DNA of 64,000 bases from positions 62,001-126,000 of the forward strand of contig JAFZLC010000058.1 in assembly GCA_017551675.1 (NCBI GenBank), read 5' to 3'. Of the stretch, positions 1 to 7,423 are shown one piece after another; position 1 is the first letter of the stretch; each line of letters begins with the position of its first letter. Below the pieces are notes generated by a model that was given only the letters and a program-made list of their open reading frames with translations, had not been told where the DNA came from and ran no database searches. The translations under genes and the position numbers were made by a program. The DNA is from Paludibacteraceae bacterium. Lineage in GTDB: Bacteria > Bacteroidota > Bacteroidia > Bacteroidales > Paludibacteraceae.

Positions 1-1933
1 AAGCATGGATACCGATTTGTCGGTTGGTATCTTCCAGCTGTTGAGCGTAACGGAGCATGGAGGAGATGTTTTCGTCGGATCCTTCCAATAATTTTTTCAG
101 TTCAGGGATGTATTTGTAGCAGTTTTTCAAGTTTACCTTAGGCATTTTCTTAGGTAATTCTCCGTCCACTGCTTTTACTTGGTCTTCTTCGAAACCACGG
201 TCGGGTATGAAGCTTTTGATTCTGTTCACTTCTGACAATGGAACATTTTGAACGCGTCCCACGTCGGCGATACTCGATTTGGTGGCCATGGTACCATAGG
301 TGATGATATGAGCCACTTTTTCGGCTCCATATTTTTGGGTTACCCAATCGAGCACTTTACCACGACCATCATCATCGAAGTCCACATCAATATCGGGTAA
401 TGAGATACGGTCTGGATTAAGGAAACGCTCGAACAGCAAATCATATTTTAGTGGGTCAAGATCCGTGATTCTTAAGCAATAAGCCACAACGGAACCAGCG
501 GCAGAACCACGTCCAGGACCTACGGAAACGTCCAGTTCCTCGCGAGCGCCACGGATGTAATCTTGCACGATGAGGAAGTAGCCAGGGAATCCCATGGTCT
601 TCATAATGTGGAGTTCGAATATGATACGCTCCCTTTGTTCATCGGTTAGGTTTTCTCCATAACGTTTTTTTGCGCCTTCCCATGTCAATTTGTTGAGGTA
701 GTCAGCCTCCAATTTGATACGGTATAGTTTGTTGTAACCACCCAGTTTCTTTATCTTTTTCTCGGCATCTTCCTGACTGAGTACCACGTTACCCTTTTCG
801 TCGCGAGTAAACTCGTTGAACAGATCCTCTTCGGTGAATTTCTTTCGGTATTCCTCTTCCGTTCCAAACGATTCAGGAATAGGAAATTTAGGCATGATAG
901 GGTCTGAGTTGATGCTGTAGGTTTCCACCTTGCTTGCCACTTCTAGGGTGTTGGACAAGGCTTCAGGTATGTCGCTGAAGATAGCTTCCATTTCTTCGGG
1001 TGTTTTCAGCCATTCCTGTTTAGTGTAGGCCATACCGCGGTTGGGGTCGCTCATCAGTTTACCCGTACTCAAGCACACGAGACGTTCGTGGGCGTCGCCA
1101 TGTTCCTCTTCCACAAAGTGGACATCGTTGGTGGCGATTACTTTGATATTATGTTTTTTAGCAAATTCGAGTAAGACTGCATTTACTTTTTGTTGCTTTT
1201 CGAATGTATCTCTTGGCGCATTCGGTTTGTCAGTCTTATGGCGTTGTAATTCGAGATAGTAATCATCTCCGAAAAGGTTTTTGAACCATAGGATGGATTG
1301 TTCAGCCTTGTCCGGTTCATCTGCGAGGATGTATTGAGGTACCTCACCACCCAAGCAAGCGGAGCAGCAGATGATACCTTCGTGCCATTTTTCAAGTACG
1401 TTATGGTCGATACGAGGACGATCGTAGAAACCATCCGTATAGGCGATGGAGGCTAGTTTGCAGAGACTATGGTAACCGACTTCATTCTTAGCTAACAGAA
1501 TAAGGTGCCAACCGCTTCTATCCACGATACGTTCCTTCCCTGTTTCTTTTGATATCTCTTTTAATGTTTTATCTTTATCGTAGAGGGTACGACGAGCGCA
1601 GTAAGCTTCAGTTCCCACGATAGGTTTAAAAGGAATGAAGGAAGCTGCTTTCTCTTTTAGGTCTTCTAATTTCTTTCGTAGTTCCTCTTTTTTCGCTTCG
1701 TCAGGTTCTTTTTCAAGTTCTTCTTCACACTCTTTCACCTTTTTCTTTGGGGCACCGTTCACCTTTCCTACATAGTCGAGAAAGTCTTTGATACCAAACA
1801 TATTACCATGATCTGTGAGGGCCATAGAATGCATGCCATTTTTCATGCATTTGTCCACAAGATCAGGTACTTTCGACATACCATCTTGAATGGAATAATG
1901 AGAGTGGACGTGTAAATGTACAAATTCAGCCAT
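1..1933 (-). CDS. dnaE: DNA polymerase III alpha subunit, N-terminal 644 residues (runs off left edge)
   Basis: Catalytic subunit of the replicative DNA polymerase. The frame is open from the ATG at 1933 to the window edge, so the C-terminal part lies outside. The start is followed by a PHP-domain signature (HLHVHSHYS) within the first 15 residues. A lysine/glutamate-rich insertion at about residues 62-105 interrupts the PHP domain. GPGRGSAAGS lies near residue 471 and the catalytic-aspartate motif PDIDVDFDDDGR near residue 512. The last visible residues (LEDTNRQIGIHA) match the fingers region. The polymerase motifs sit about 100 residues later than in E. coli DnaE, consistent with the insertion. 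Divergent from the downstream tRNA gene. Confidence 0.96.
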   Translation of the reverse strand, partial: MAEFVHLHVHSHYSIQDGMSKVPDLVDKCMKNGMHSMALTDHGNMFGIKDFLDYVGKVNGAPKKKVKECEEELEKEPDEAKKEELRKKLEDLKEKAASFIPFKPIVGTEAYCARRTLYDKDKTLKEISKETGKERIVDRSGWHLILLAKNEVGYHSLCKLASIAYTDGFYDRPRIDHNVLEKWHEGIICCSACLGGEVPQYILADEPDKAEQSILWFKNLFGDDYYLELQRHKTDKPNAPRDTFEKQQKVNAVLLEFAKKHNIKVIATNDVHFVEEEHGDAHERLVCLSTGKLMSDPNRGMAYTKQEWLKTPEEMEAIFSDIPEALSNTLEVASKVETYSINSDPIMPKFPIPESFGTEEEYRKKFTEEDLFNEFTRDEKGNVVLSQEDAEKKIKKLGGYNKLYRIKLEADYLNKLTWEGAKKRYGENLTDEQRERIIFELHIMKTMGFPGYFLIVQDYIRGAREELDVSVGPGRGSAAGSVVAYCLRITDLDPLKYDLLFERFLNPDRISLPDIDVDFDDDGRGKVLDWVTQKYGAEKVAHIITYGTMATKSSIADVGRVQNVPLSEVNRIKSFIPDRGFEEDQVKAVDGELPKKMPKVNLKNCYKYIPELKKLLEGSDENISSMLRYAQQLEDTNRQIGIHA

Positions 1934-2063
1934 TTCGAATTTATAATACCTTTTTTTTGTTTGGATGAGTTCCAAAAGAACACACCATTATTATTCTAAT
2001 TTTACGGATTGCGAAGTTACTAAAATTAAATTTTACAAATCGACAAAAAAACGCTGTTTGGAT

Positions 2064-2094
2064 TTTGCATTTAAAAAAATATCTTGTAAATTTG
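2064..2094 (+). promoter_or_regulatory. Bacteroidetes-type promoter of tRNA-Asn
   Basis: TTTG at 2064-2067 and TAAATTTG at 2087-2094 with a 19-base spacer match the Bacteroidetes primary sigma consensus (TTTG-N19/21-TAnnTTTG). Transcription would begin about 2100, some 20 bases before the tRNA. Confidence 0.8.
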
Positions 2095-2120
2095 CAACGC
2101 TTTTGAAAAGCAAGTTTTAT

Positions 2121-2194
2121 GCTTCTTTAGCTCAGTCGGTTAGAGCATCTGACTGTTAATCAGGGGGTCCTTGGTTCAAGTCCAAGAAGGAGCG
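2121..2194 (+). tRNA. tRNA-Asn (anticodon GTT)
   Basis: A 74-base cloverleaf can be folded by hand. The acceptor stem GCTTCTT pairs with AAGGAGC. The D arm is GCTC/GAGC. The anticodon stem TCTGA/TCAGG encloses the loop CTGTTAA with anticodon GTT. The T arm is CTTGG-TTCAAGT-CCAAG. The discriminator base is G and no CCA is encoded. A promoter and a terminator flank it, so it looks like a single-gene transcript. Confidence 0.96.
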
Positions 2195-2195
2195 C

Positions 2196-2230
2196 AAGGG
2201 GATGAGTCAAAATGACGCATCCCCTTTTTG
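2196..2230 (+). terminator. Rho-independent terminator after tRNA-Asn
   Basis: GGGGATG pairs with CATCCCC and, after one mismatch, GTCA pairs with TGAC around a three-base loop. A run of T follows. Confidence 0.85.
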
Positions 2231-2344
2231 TTTTTTAAGGTTTTATGAATTTATAGAACCTACATAAAAAAGAAAAACCCCCGAATGAATTAACATCCGA
2301 GGATTTTTTCTACTACCTAAATTTGTTGTTTTATATAGCTCGTT

Positions 2345-2758
2345 TCATTTGTATTTTTCATTAACTTCCTTGATTGCTTGGTCAAGGTTTCTAGGTTTTT
2401 CACATCTCTTGTAACTCTGAGTTCCTTCTGTCCATTCAATAGTTACAACATCGTCATCGATTTGGCAACCGTAATCAACAGTACCAAGATTGAAGATTGT
2501 CTTTACCTTTAGATAACCTGCTTTGTAAGTATAGCCATATCTTACAATGTACCATGTTCCATCCTTGTATTGATCGAAGGTGTAATAGTAACCATCTTCA
2601 GCGAAATGGATGTAACTGCCTTCTATGCTACTGTCTTTTTGATAAACGGCGTCGAGTTTCCATGTACCATATAGATCCTCTTCTTTTTTACATCCTGTTA
2701 GAGCTAAATTCAAAAGCAACACAACTAATGTTGACATTAAAAATAAACTGCGTTTCAT
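2345..2758 (-). CDS. Small lipoprotein with lipocalin-like domain
   Basis: Predicted 137-residue lipoprotein. The chosen ATG at 2758 begins MKRSLFLMST, followed by a hydrophobic segment and the lipobox LTGC, so Cys is acylated near residue 23. The frame is open a further 40 codons upstream, but that part has no signal-peptide character and overlaps the promoter. After the Cys come a charged linker (KKEEDLYGTW) and a beta-rich body with many Tyr residues, of the kind seen in Bacteroidales lipocalin-like lipoproteins. The cargo is unknown. It stands alone, with TATATTTG at 2811-2804 as its likely -7 element. Confidence 0.75.
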   Translation of the reverse strand: MKRSLFLMSTLVVLLLNLALTGCKKEEDLYGTWKLDAVYQKDSSIEGSYIHFAEDGYYYTFDQYKDGTWYIVRYGYTYKAGYLKVKTIFNLGTVDYGCQIDDDVVTIEWTEGTQSYKRCEKPRNLDQAIKEVNEKYK

Positions 2759-2803
2759 GTTCTTTAATTTTTTTAGTTTAACATTTATTTTATTTTGATG
2801 GTA

Positions 2804-2811
2804 CAAATATA
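2804..2811 (-). promoter_or_regulatory. -7 element for the lipocalin-like lipoprotein
   Basis: Reading leftward the sequence is TATATTTG, about 45 bases upstream of the chosen start at 2758. The -33 region is only a T-rich match. This placement supports the short start over the longer open frame. Confidence 0.55.
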
Positions 2812-2978
2812 CAATGGTCTTAAAATATGTAAAAACTAAATGGTCAAATCTACTCTTTTTGTCGATTATTTCCCACAATTTTCCGATGAATACTTTTTTA
2901 CATTCCTAATACTTTTTTCACATTATCAAGTTTGTTTTGTTAAATAAAGTTAATCATGAAAAAATATTTCGAAAATAT

Positions 2979-3010
2979 GTTGTATAACATAATAATAGAA
3001 CATATCTTTG
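2979..3010 (+). promoter_or_regulatory. Promoter with no annotated gene directly downstream
   Basis: GTTG at 2979-2982, a 20-base spacer and TATCTTTG at 3003-3010 give a near-consensus Bacteroidetes promoter. The next obvious coding region begins more than 700 bases away, while a hairpin plus T-rich tract lies only 45-70 bases downstream. Confidence 0.6.
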
Positions 3011-3016
3011 CATCGT

Positions 3017-3083
3017 GTTTTTCATGGTATTAGATTTAAGGTTAGAGAGATTGGATGTCGAGATGACATCCTTCTTTGTTTTT
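3017..3083 (+). ncRNA. Putative short transcript ending in a terminator hairpin
   Basis: Begins where the promoter at 2979-3010 would start transcription. It ends with GGATGTC (3053-3059), a five-base loop, GACATCC (3065-3071) and a T-rich tract to 3083. A 28-codon open frame from the ATG at 3034 runs through the hairpin, so a small peptide or leader is an alternative. The same hairpin could act as an attenuator. There is no family assignment. Confidence 0.4.
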
Positions 3084-3763
3084 ATAGGTATGGGTTTGTA
3101 TGATTGTTAACACGGCTCTTTCATTTAAACGAGTCAGAGGATGATTAGCTGTTCTTCATTTTCAGAATAGTAAATAGCAAATAGATGGTTCAGGTAACCA
3201 TCCCAGCGCATTGCCCCGTAGGGATTTCCTCATTAATAGAAACGCATGCAAGTGACGGACAAGAGACCGCAAGAAGGAATGGTGATATCGATAGAAAACC
3301 CCTAGAGGGGTATTTGCTCATACAAACCATGCTCTTTGCTATTAAGAGAAAGCCCCTATGGGGCAAAGCATACATAGGAAGATAGCCGTTTCGAGTCTCC
3401 TGAATAGTAAAACGCAAATGATAAAATAGTAAATGTAATGTGTTAAATGAAACTTATTTTTATTATTGCTGTTCGTTAAAAGTTGAAAAGTGAAAAATCA
3501 GGTATAAGTTTGTTATAATAGAGATTTGTTTGATTTGAAAAGATTTGTATGATTTTTCGCGAAGCGACTCATATCATATATAAAGAATATTTTTAATGAA
3601 TATAAGAACTGTGGGATAGCAATGAAAAGGTCGCTATGATATTTAAACTTTTCAATAAATTTACTATTTTTGTACATTCTGATGAGTTCTATAAATTCAT
3701 CATTTCGACAAAAGTTAGTATGAATTGTGGGTCGTAAATAAAACCCATTATAATTTTATATTC
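3084..3763. other. Long intergenic region with repeat debris
   Basis: No credible gene; the two short opposite-strand frames around 3185-3417 are low-complexity artefacts of a palindromic region. Between 3205 and 3370 there are three GC-rich short inverted repeats (around CCCCGTAGGG, CCCCTAGAGGGG and GCCCCTATGGGGC). Around 3465-3570 is a segment resembling parts of 58,800-59,080. At 3687-3701 is the dispersed motif GTTCTATAAATTCA. TATTTTTG near 3665 is a possible -7 element for the patatin gene. Confidence 0.5.
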
Positions 3764-4588
3764 ATGTTTAGTAAGGTAAAAAATTGTAAGATAGGTCTTG
3801 CTTTAAGTGGAGGTGGTGCGAAGGGTATTGCACACTTGGGTGTATTGAAAGCATTAGAGGATAGAGATATACATATAGATATGATATCAGGTGTGAGTGC
3901 GGGCGGTTTGATAGGTGCTTTGTATGCTGATGGGCATACACCGGAGGATATCTGCAAGTTTATACAGAAGAGCAACTTGTTTAAGATGGTTTCGTTGACG
4001 ATGCCGACCAAAGGAGGGTTGACGACCATGTCTGATTTTAAAAAATTTATTGGTAAGAAGTTGAGGGCGAAAACCTTTGAGGAGTTGAAAATACCTTTTT
4101 ATGTTAATGCTACGGATTTGAATTCAGGTACTAACGTATATTTCCATTCTGGTGATTTGTTGGAGAAGTTGATCGCTTCTGCCTCTGTTCCACTCTTTTT
4201 CAAACCTACTATAATTGATGGAAAGATGTATGTGGATGGTGGGTTCTTCTGCAATATGCCAGCCTCTATATTGCGTTACAATGGTTGTGATTTGGTGATT
4301 GGTGTTCATGTCAATCCAATCAATCAACAGGATGAGTTTGATGGCTTCTGGAGTGTGGCAGAGCGTGTCTTCCACTTGGCAATCAATGGAAATACTATTG
4401 AGCAAAAGAAGTATTGTGATATAGTGATAGAGACTGAGGAGGCTCAAAAGTATGGTATGTTTGAGGCTGAAAAAGCTGATGAACTGTTTACTATCGGTTA
4501 TGAGTCTGCTATTGCTGCTTTGGACCAATTTGATTGGGATGTCTATATGACTCAACGGAAGATTTCTACGCCTTATATTCCGGTATAA
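3764..4588 (+). CDS. Patatin-like phospholipase family protein
   Basis: Serine acyl hydrolase of the patatin fold, predicted to cleave acyl esters of membrane lipids. Residues around 10-25 hold the glycine-rich oxyanion motif GLALSGGGAKG. The nucleophile elbow GVSAGG lies near residue 45 and the dyad aspartate is in VDGGFF near residue 155. The ATG at 3764 (MFSKVKN) is preferred over the upstream in-frame ATG at 3725, since the catalytic domain begins immediately after it. At 274 residues it is a compact, single-domain member without a signal peptide, so probably cytoplasmic or peripheral. Monocistronic by appearance. Confidence 0.88.
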   Translation: MFSKVKNCKIGLALSGGGAKGIAHLGVLKALEDRDIHIDMISGVSAGGLIGALYADGHTPEDICKFIQKSNLFKMVSLTMPTKGGLTTMSDFKKFIGKKLRAKTFEELKIPFYVNATDLNSGTNVYFHSGDLLEKLIASASVPLFFKPTIIDGKMYVDGGFFCNMPASILRYNGCDLVIGVHVNPINQQDEFDGFWSVAERVFHLAINGNTIEQKKYCDIVIETEEAQKYGMFEAEKADELFTIGYESAIAALDQFDWDVYMTQRKISTPYIPV

Positions 4589-4612
4589 TTTTTTAGCCTT
4601 CTGAATGTTTTT

Positions 4613-5833
4613 ATGGCAACAACATCAATTAAATATCAGTGGGCATTAAATGAAGATGGAAAAGTAATCTTTATTGAAAATATTAGTGAAGATAATCGCC
4701 GACAAAATAACTTTTATTGTCCAAATTGTAATTGCCTCATGATTCCCGTTCTTGGGATGAAAAGACAGCATCACTTTAGGCATGATGGAAAAGATCATTG
4801 TTCTTATGAAAGTTATTTACATAATTTGTCAAAGAAACGGTTTAAGGAAGCTTTTGATGAGCGTGACGAATTTTTGATAGAAGTGAATTCTATAAACGCA
4901 TGTGATCAATTTGATGTTTGCCTTTTGCGAAAGAATGGAATAATTGCATGTAGAAAAAGTCAAAAAAAGGTTTTGAATTTAAAGGAATTTTATGATTCGT
5001 GTGCTGTTGAAAAAGAATATAATGGATTCATTGCGGATGTAATGCTTTATGATTCAACAGGTATGTTTAAAGTTCCTACTTTTTTGGAAGTGAATGTTTC
5101 TCATCCATGTGATGAGAAAAAAATTCAATCTGATATTCCTATTATTGAATTTAAAATAAAAAATGAAGAAGACTTAAATCAATTATTAAGAGAAACTGTC
5201 ATTAAGGAATATAATTCGATTTTTGAAGAGAGAAGGATGTTTGAGGATAGAGTTATCTTCTATAATCTCAATAATTTTGAAGATGAAAAACCATATGAAA
5301 ATTTATATTCTGGAACGACATCCTTGAATCATCAAATAGATGTTAATGGTTATTTTGTTAAAGAAAACAAATATGAAATAGAGAAAGTTAAGGTAGTTTG
5401 CCATGATTTATTTACGGGGAAAAAAGAACTTCCTTCAAATGTTCAAGCGTTACTTGTCCTTACGAAAGGTCCCTCGCTTCCTCATTTGATAAAAGATATA
5501 GATAGATTATATGCAGAGAGATGTATGTTGGCGTTGAGTGGGAAATTAAAATTATGTTGTGAACATTGTAAATATGGGGAAAGAAAAGTACGAAATAATA
5601 GGTTTTATTCTTTTTATTCTGAAAGTGAATACCTTAATTGTAAAAAAAATAGAAAAATAAAATACCAGATAAAAAATATTGGGGGGCAAATAATTGTGAG
5701 AGAAGGTGAAATGAATCGTTTCTCTTATGACACTATAATGAATTATAAGTGTGATCAGTTTGAGTTGGATGAGGAAAAATTAAAAGAAATTATTGAATAT
5801 TATGGATGTGTAGGATGGATTAGAAATATCTAA
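4613..5833 (+). CDS. CoiA-like protein with N-terminal zinc-ribbon-like motif
   Basis: A 406-residue protein. Near residues 34-60 it has FYCPNCNC followed by HHFRHDGKDHC. This Cys-x2-Cys plus His-rich arrangement is typical of the N-terminus of competence-protein CoiA-like and other HFRH-type nuclease-associated proteins. The middle (about 105-180) has DVMLYDS and FLEVNVSHPC, which could be the core of a PD-(D/E)xK-like fold. Two more Cys pairs (CCEHCKYG) sit near residue 320. It starts 24 bases after the patatin gene and may be cotranscribed. It is AT-rich compared with its neighbours, suggesting acquisition. Nuclease function is inference. Confidence 0.6.
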   Translation: MATTSIKYQWALNEDGKVIFIENISEDNRRQNNFYCPNCNCLMIPVLGMKRQHHFRHDGKDHCSYESYLHNLSKKRFKEAFDERDEFLIEVNSINACDQFDVCLLRKNGIIACRKSQKKVLNLKEFYDSCAVEKEYNGFIADVMLYDSTGMFKVPTFLEVNVSHPCDEKKIQSDIPIIEFKIKNEEDLNQLLRETVIKEYNSIFEERRMFEDRVIFYNLNNFEDEKPYENLYSGTTSLNHQIDVNGYFVKENKYEIEKVKVVCHDLFTGKKELPSNVQALLVLTKGPSLPHLIKDIDRLYAERCMLALSGKLKLCCEHCKYGERKVRNNRFYSFYSESEYLNCKKNRKIKYQIKNIGGQIIVREGEMNRFSYDTIMNYKCDQFELDEEKLKEIIEYYGCVGWIRNI

Positions 5834-5872
5834 GCAGAATACTACACTGTCAGTATAAGGAAGATATAGGAT

Positions 5873-6448
5873 TTAAAAAGCATTTTTTAACTCTGTATAG
5901 AGTCGTTGAATGGGCAATCCCATGATATTATAGAAACTACCGTTGATATGTTCGACAGCGATGTATCCAATCCATTCTTGTACGCCGTACGAACCTGCTT
6001 TGTCGAAAGGATGGTAATGATCCACATAAAAGGTGATCTCTTCGTCTGTCAGTGGTGCAAATTTCACATCTGAACGGGATACAAACGCGATCTCTTTTTC
6101 CTTGGTACGGACACAAACACCTGTATATACCTGGTGAGTTTCACCCGACAAGGCCTGTAACATTTGAATGGCGTCTGCCCTATCCTTTGGCTTGCCTAAC
6201 ACCTCCCCGTTGTGCCATACAATCGTGTCGGCTGTGATGACCATCGTATTCTCCTCCATCAACGAATCATAGGCATGAGCTTTCTGTTTCGCTAAAAATA
6301 ATGGTATATCCCCCTCTTTTAAATCGGATGGATAGGATTCTTCTAATCCGGGAATCGTCTTCACCTGAAACGGAAGTGCTAATCCTGCTAAAAGTTCTCG
6401 ACGACGTGGAGAATTGGAAGCTAATATAATGTTGTAATTTTCTAACAT
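5873..6448 (-). CDS. maf: Maf family nucleoside triphosphate pyrophosphatase
   Basis: Predicted house-cleaning pyrophosphatase hydrolysing dTTP/UTP or modified nucleotides to monophosphates. The N-terminal ILASNSPRRRELL motif is diagnostic of the Maf family. The central ITADTIVWHNGEVLGKP carries the conserved Asp and Lys, and SGETHQVYTGV follows. The length from the ATG at 6448 is 191 residues, standard for the family. The frame extends 37 codons upstream, but those residues do not resemble Maf. TAACTTTG at 6471-6464 is a possible -7 element just upstream of this start. Confidence 0.93.
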   Translation of the reverse strand: MLENYNIILASNSPRRRELLAGLALPFQVKTIPGLEESYPSDLKEGDIPLFLAKQKAHAYDSLMEENTMVITADTIVWHNGEVLGKPKDRADAIQMLQALSGETHQVYTGVCVRTKEKEIAFVSRSDVKFAPLTDEEITFYVDHYHPFDKAGSYGVQEWIGYIAVEHINGSFYNIMGLPIQRLYTELKNAF

Positions 6449-6620
6449 AACTGAAATTTTTTGCAAAGTTATGAAAACAGAATGGTATGTCGTCTCTTCT
6501 CTATGAAAATTATGCATATTTAATAGGCGATAAATAGTGTTCCTTTTCCAATATTTCATTAATTTTGCAAAGATAGATGATGGGCGATTTGCCCGTATTG
6601 TAATTTAATTTTATAGACAA

Positions 6621-7373
6621 ATGAACACGGAAGTACAAGAAAAAAAAGAGAATCCTATTCTTAGTATCATTTTCAACATCGTTATACCTGTTTTGATACT
6701 GAACAAATTATCTAAGATTGTTGCCAATCATTTTCCTGATGTGAATCTCTCCCCTGTTTCTATTTTGTTGATAGCTCTTGCATTTCCGACAATATATTTC
6801 ATTTACGATTATATCACTCGTCACAAAGCGAATTTTATCTCAATCATCGGTTTTGTCAGTATCTTATTGACGGGTGTGATTGGCGTTTTTGAATTTCCAA
6901 GTGAATGGATTGCCTATAAGGAGGCTTCCGTTCCTTTGATTATCGGATTGGCCATTCTTATTTCGCTCAAAACGCCTTATCCATTGGTTCGCAAATTGCT
7001 CTACAACAAAGAACTCATCGATGTTGATAAGGTGGATGCTATCTTGGATGAGAAGAATAGCAAGGAGCAGTTTGATAAGATTTTGGTCAATTCCACTTAT
7101 ATGTTAGCTGGTTCGTTTTTGGTTTCAACCATATTGAATTTCACTTTGGCTAAACTGTTGATTCATAGTCCTTCTGGTACAGAAGCGTTCAATCAAGAGT
7201 TGGCTAAAATGACAGCACTGAGTTACCCTGTCATTGCATTGCCATCCACATTGGTGATGATGTTGGCATTGTGGTATCTGATTCATCAGGCAAAGAAGAT
7301 CACAGGACTGACGATGGAAGAGATGCTGGCTCCTCAGTTGCGCGATAAGATGGAAGAGAAAGAAAAAAATTAA
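6621..7373 (+). CDS. Integral membrane protein, VC0807-like (tentative)
   Basis: A 250-residue polytopic protein with about six to seven hydrophobic segments (near residues 15-33, 45-62, 75-92, 103-120, 160-180 and 205-225) and charged cytoplasmic-looking ends. The layout, a first half of short helices and a DVDKVDAILDEK-type hydrophilic loop near residue 135, resembles the VC0807 family of uncharacterised membrane proteins. I cannot confirm this without a search. It is followed 50 bases later by murF-alr in the same direction. No transport motif recognised. Confidence 0.65.
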   Translation: MNTEVQEKKENPILSIIFNIVIPVLILNKLSKIVANHFPDVNLSPVSILLIALAFPTIYFIYDYITRHKANFISIIGFVSILLTGVIGVFEFPSEWIAYKEASVPLIIGLAILISLKTPYPLVRKLLYNKELIDVDKVDAILDEKNSKEQFDKILVNSTYMLAGSFLVSTILNFTLAKLLIHSPSGTEAFNQELAKMTALSYPVIALPSTLVMMLALWYLIHQAKKITGLTMEEMLAPQLRDKMEEKEKN

Positions 7374-7423
7374 GATACATAGATTGGTTCACGTTATGTG
7401 ACCAACGAATAAAAGAAAAGGAT

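Noticed and set aside
1041-1434. Short open frames on both strands over the dnaE region
   Set aside because: They lie in other frames of dnaE, whose own frame is continuous and has clear polymerase motifs.
3185-3417. Two overlapping opposite-strand frames of 66-75 codons
   Set aside because: Both span the same palindromic repeat cluster and have no start context, signal or domain-like composition.
6449-6559. Longer N-terminus for Maf
   Set aside because: The extra 37 codons have no Maf similarity, and the family N-terminus starts right at the Met at 6,448.
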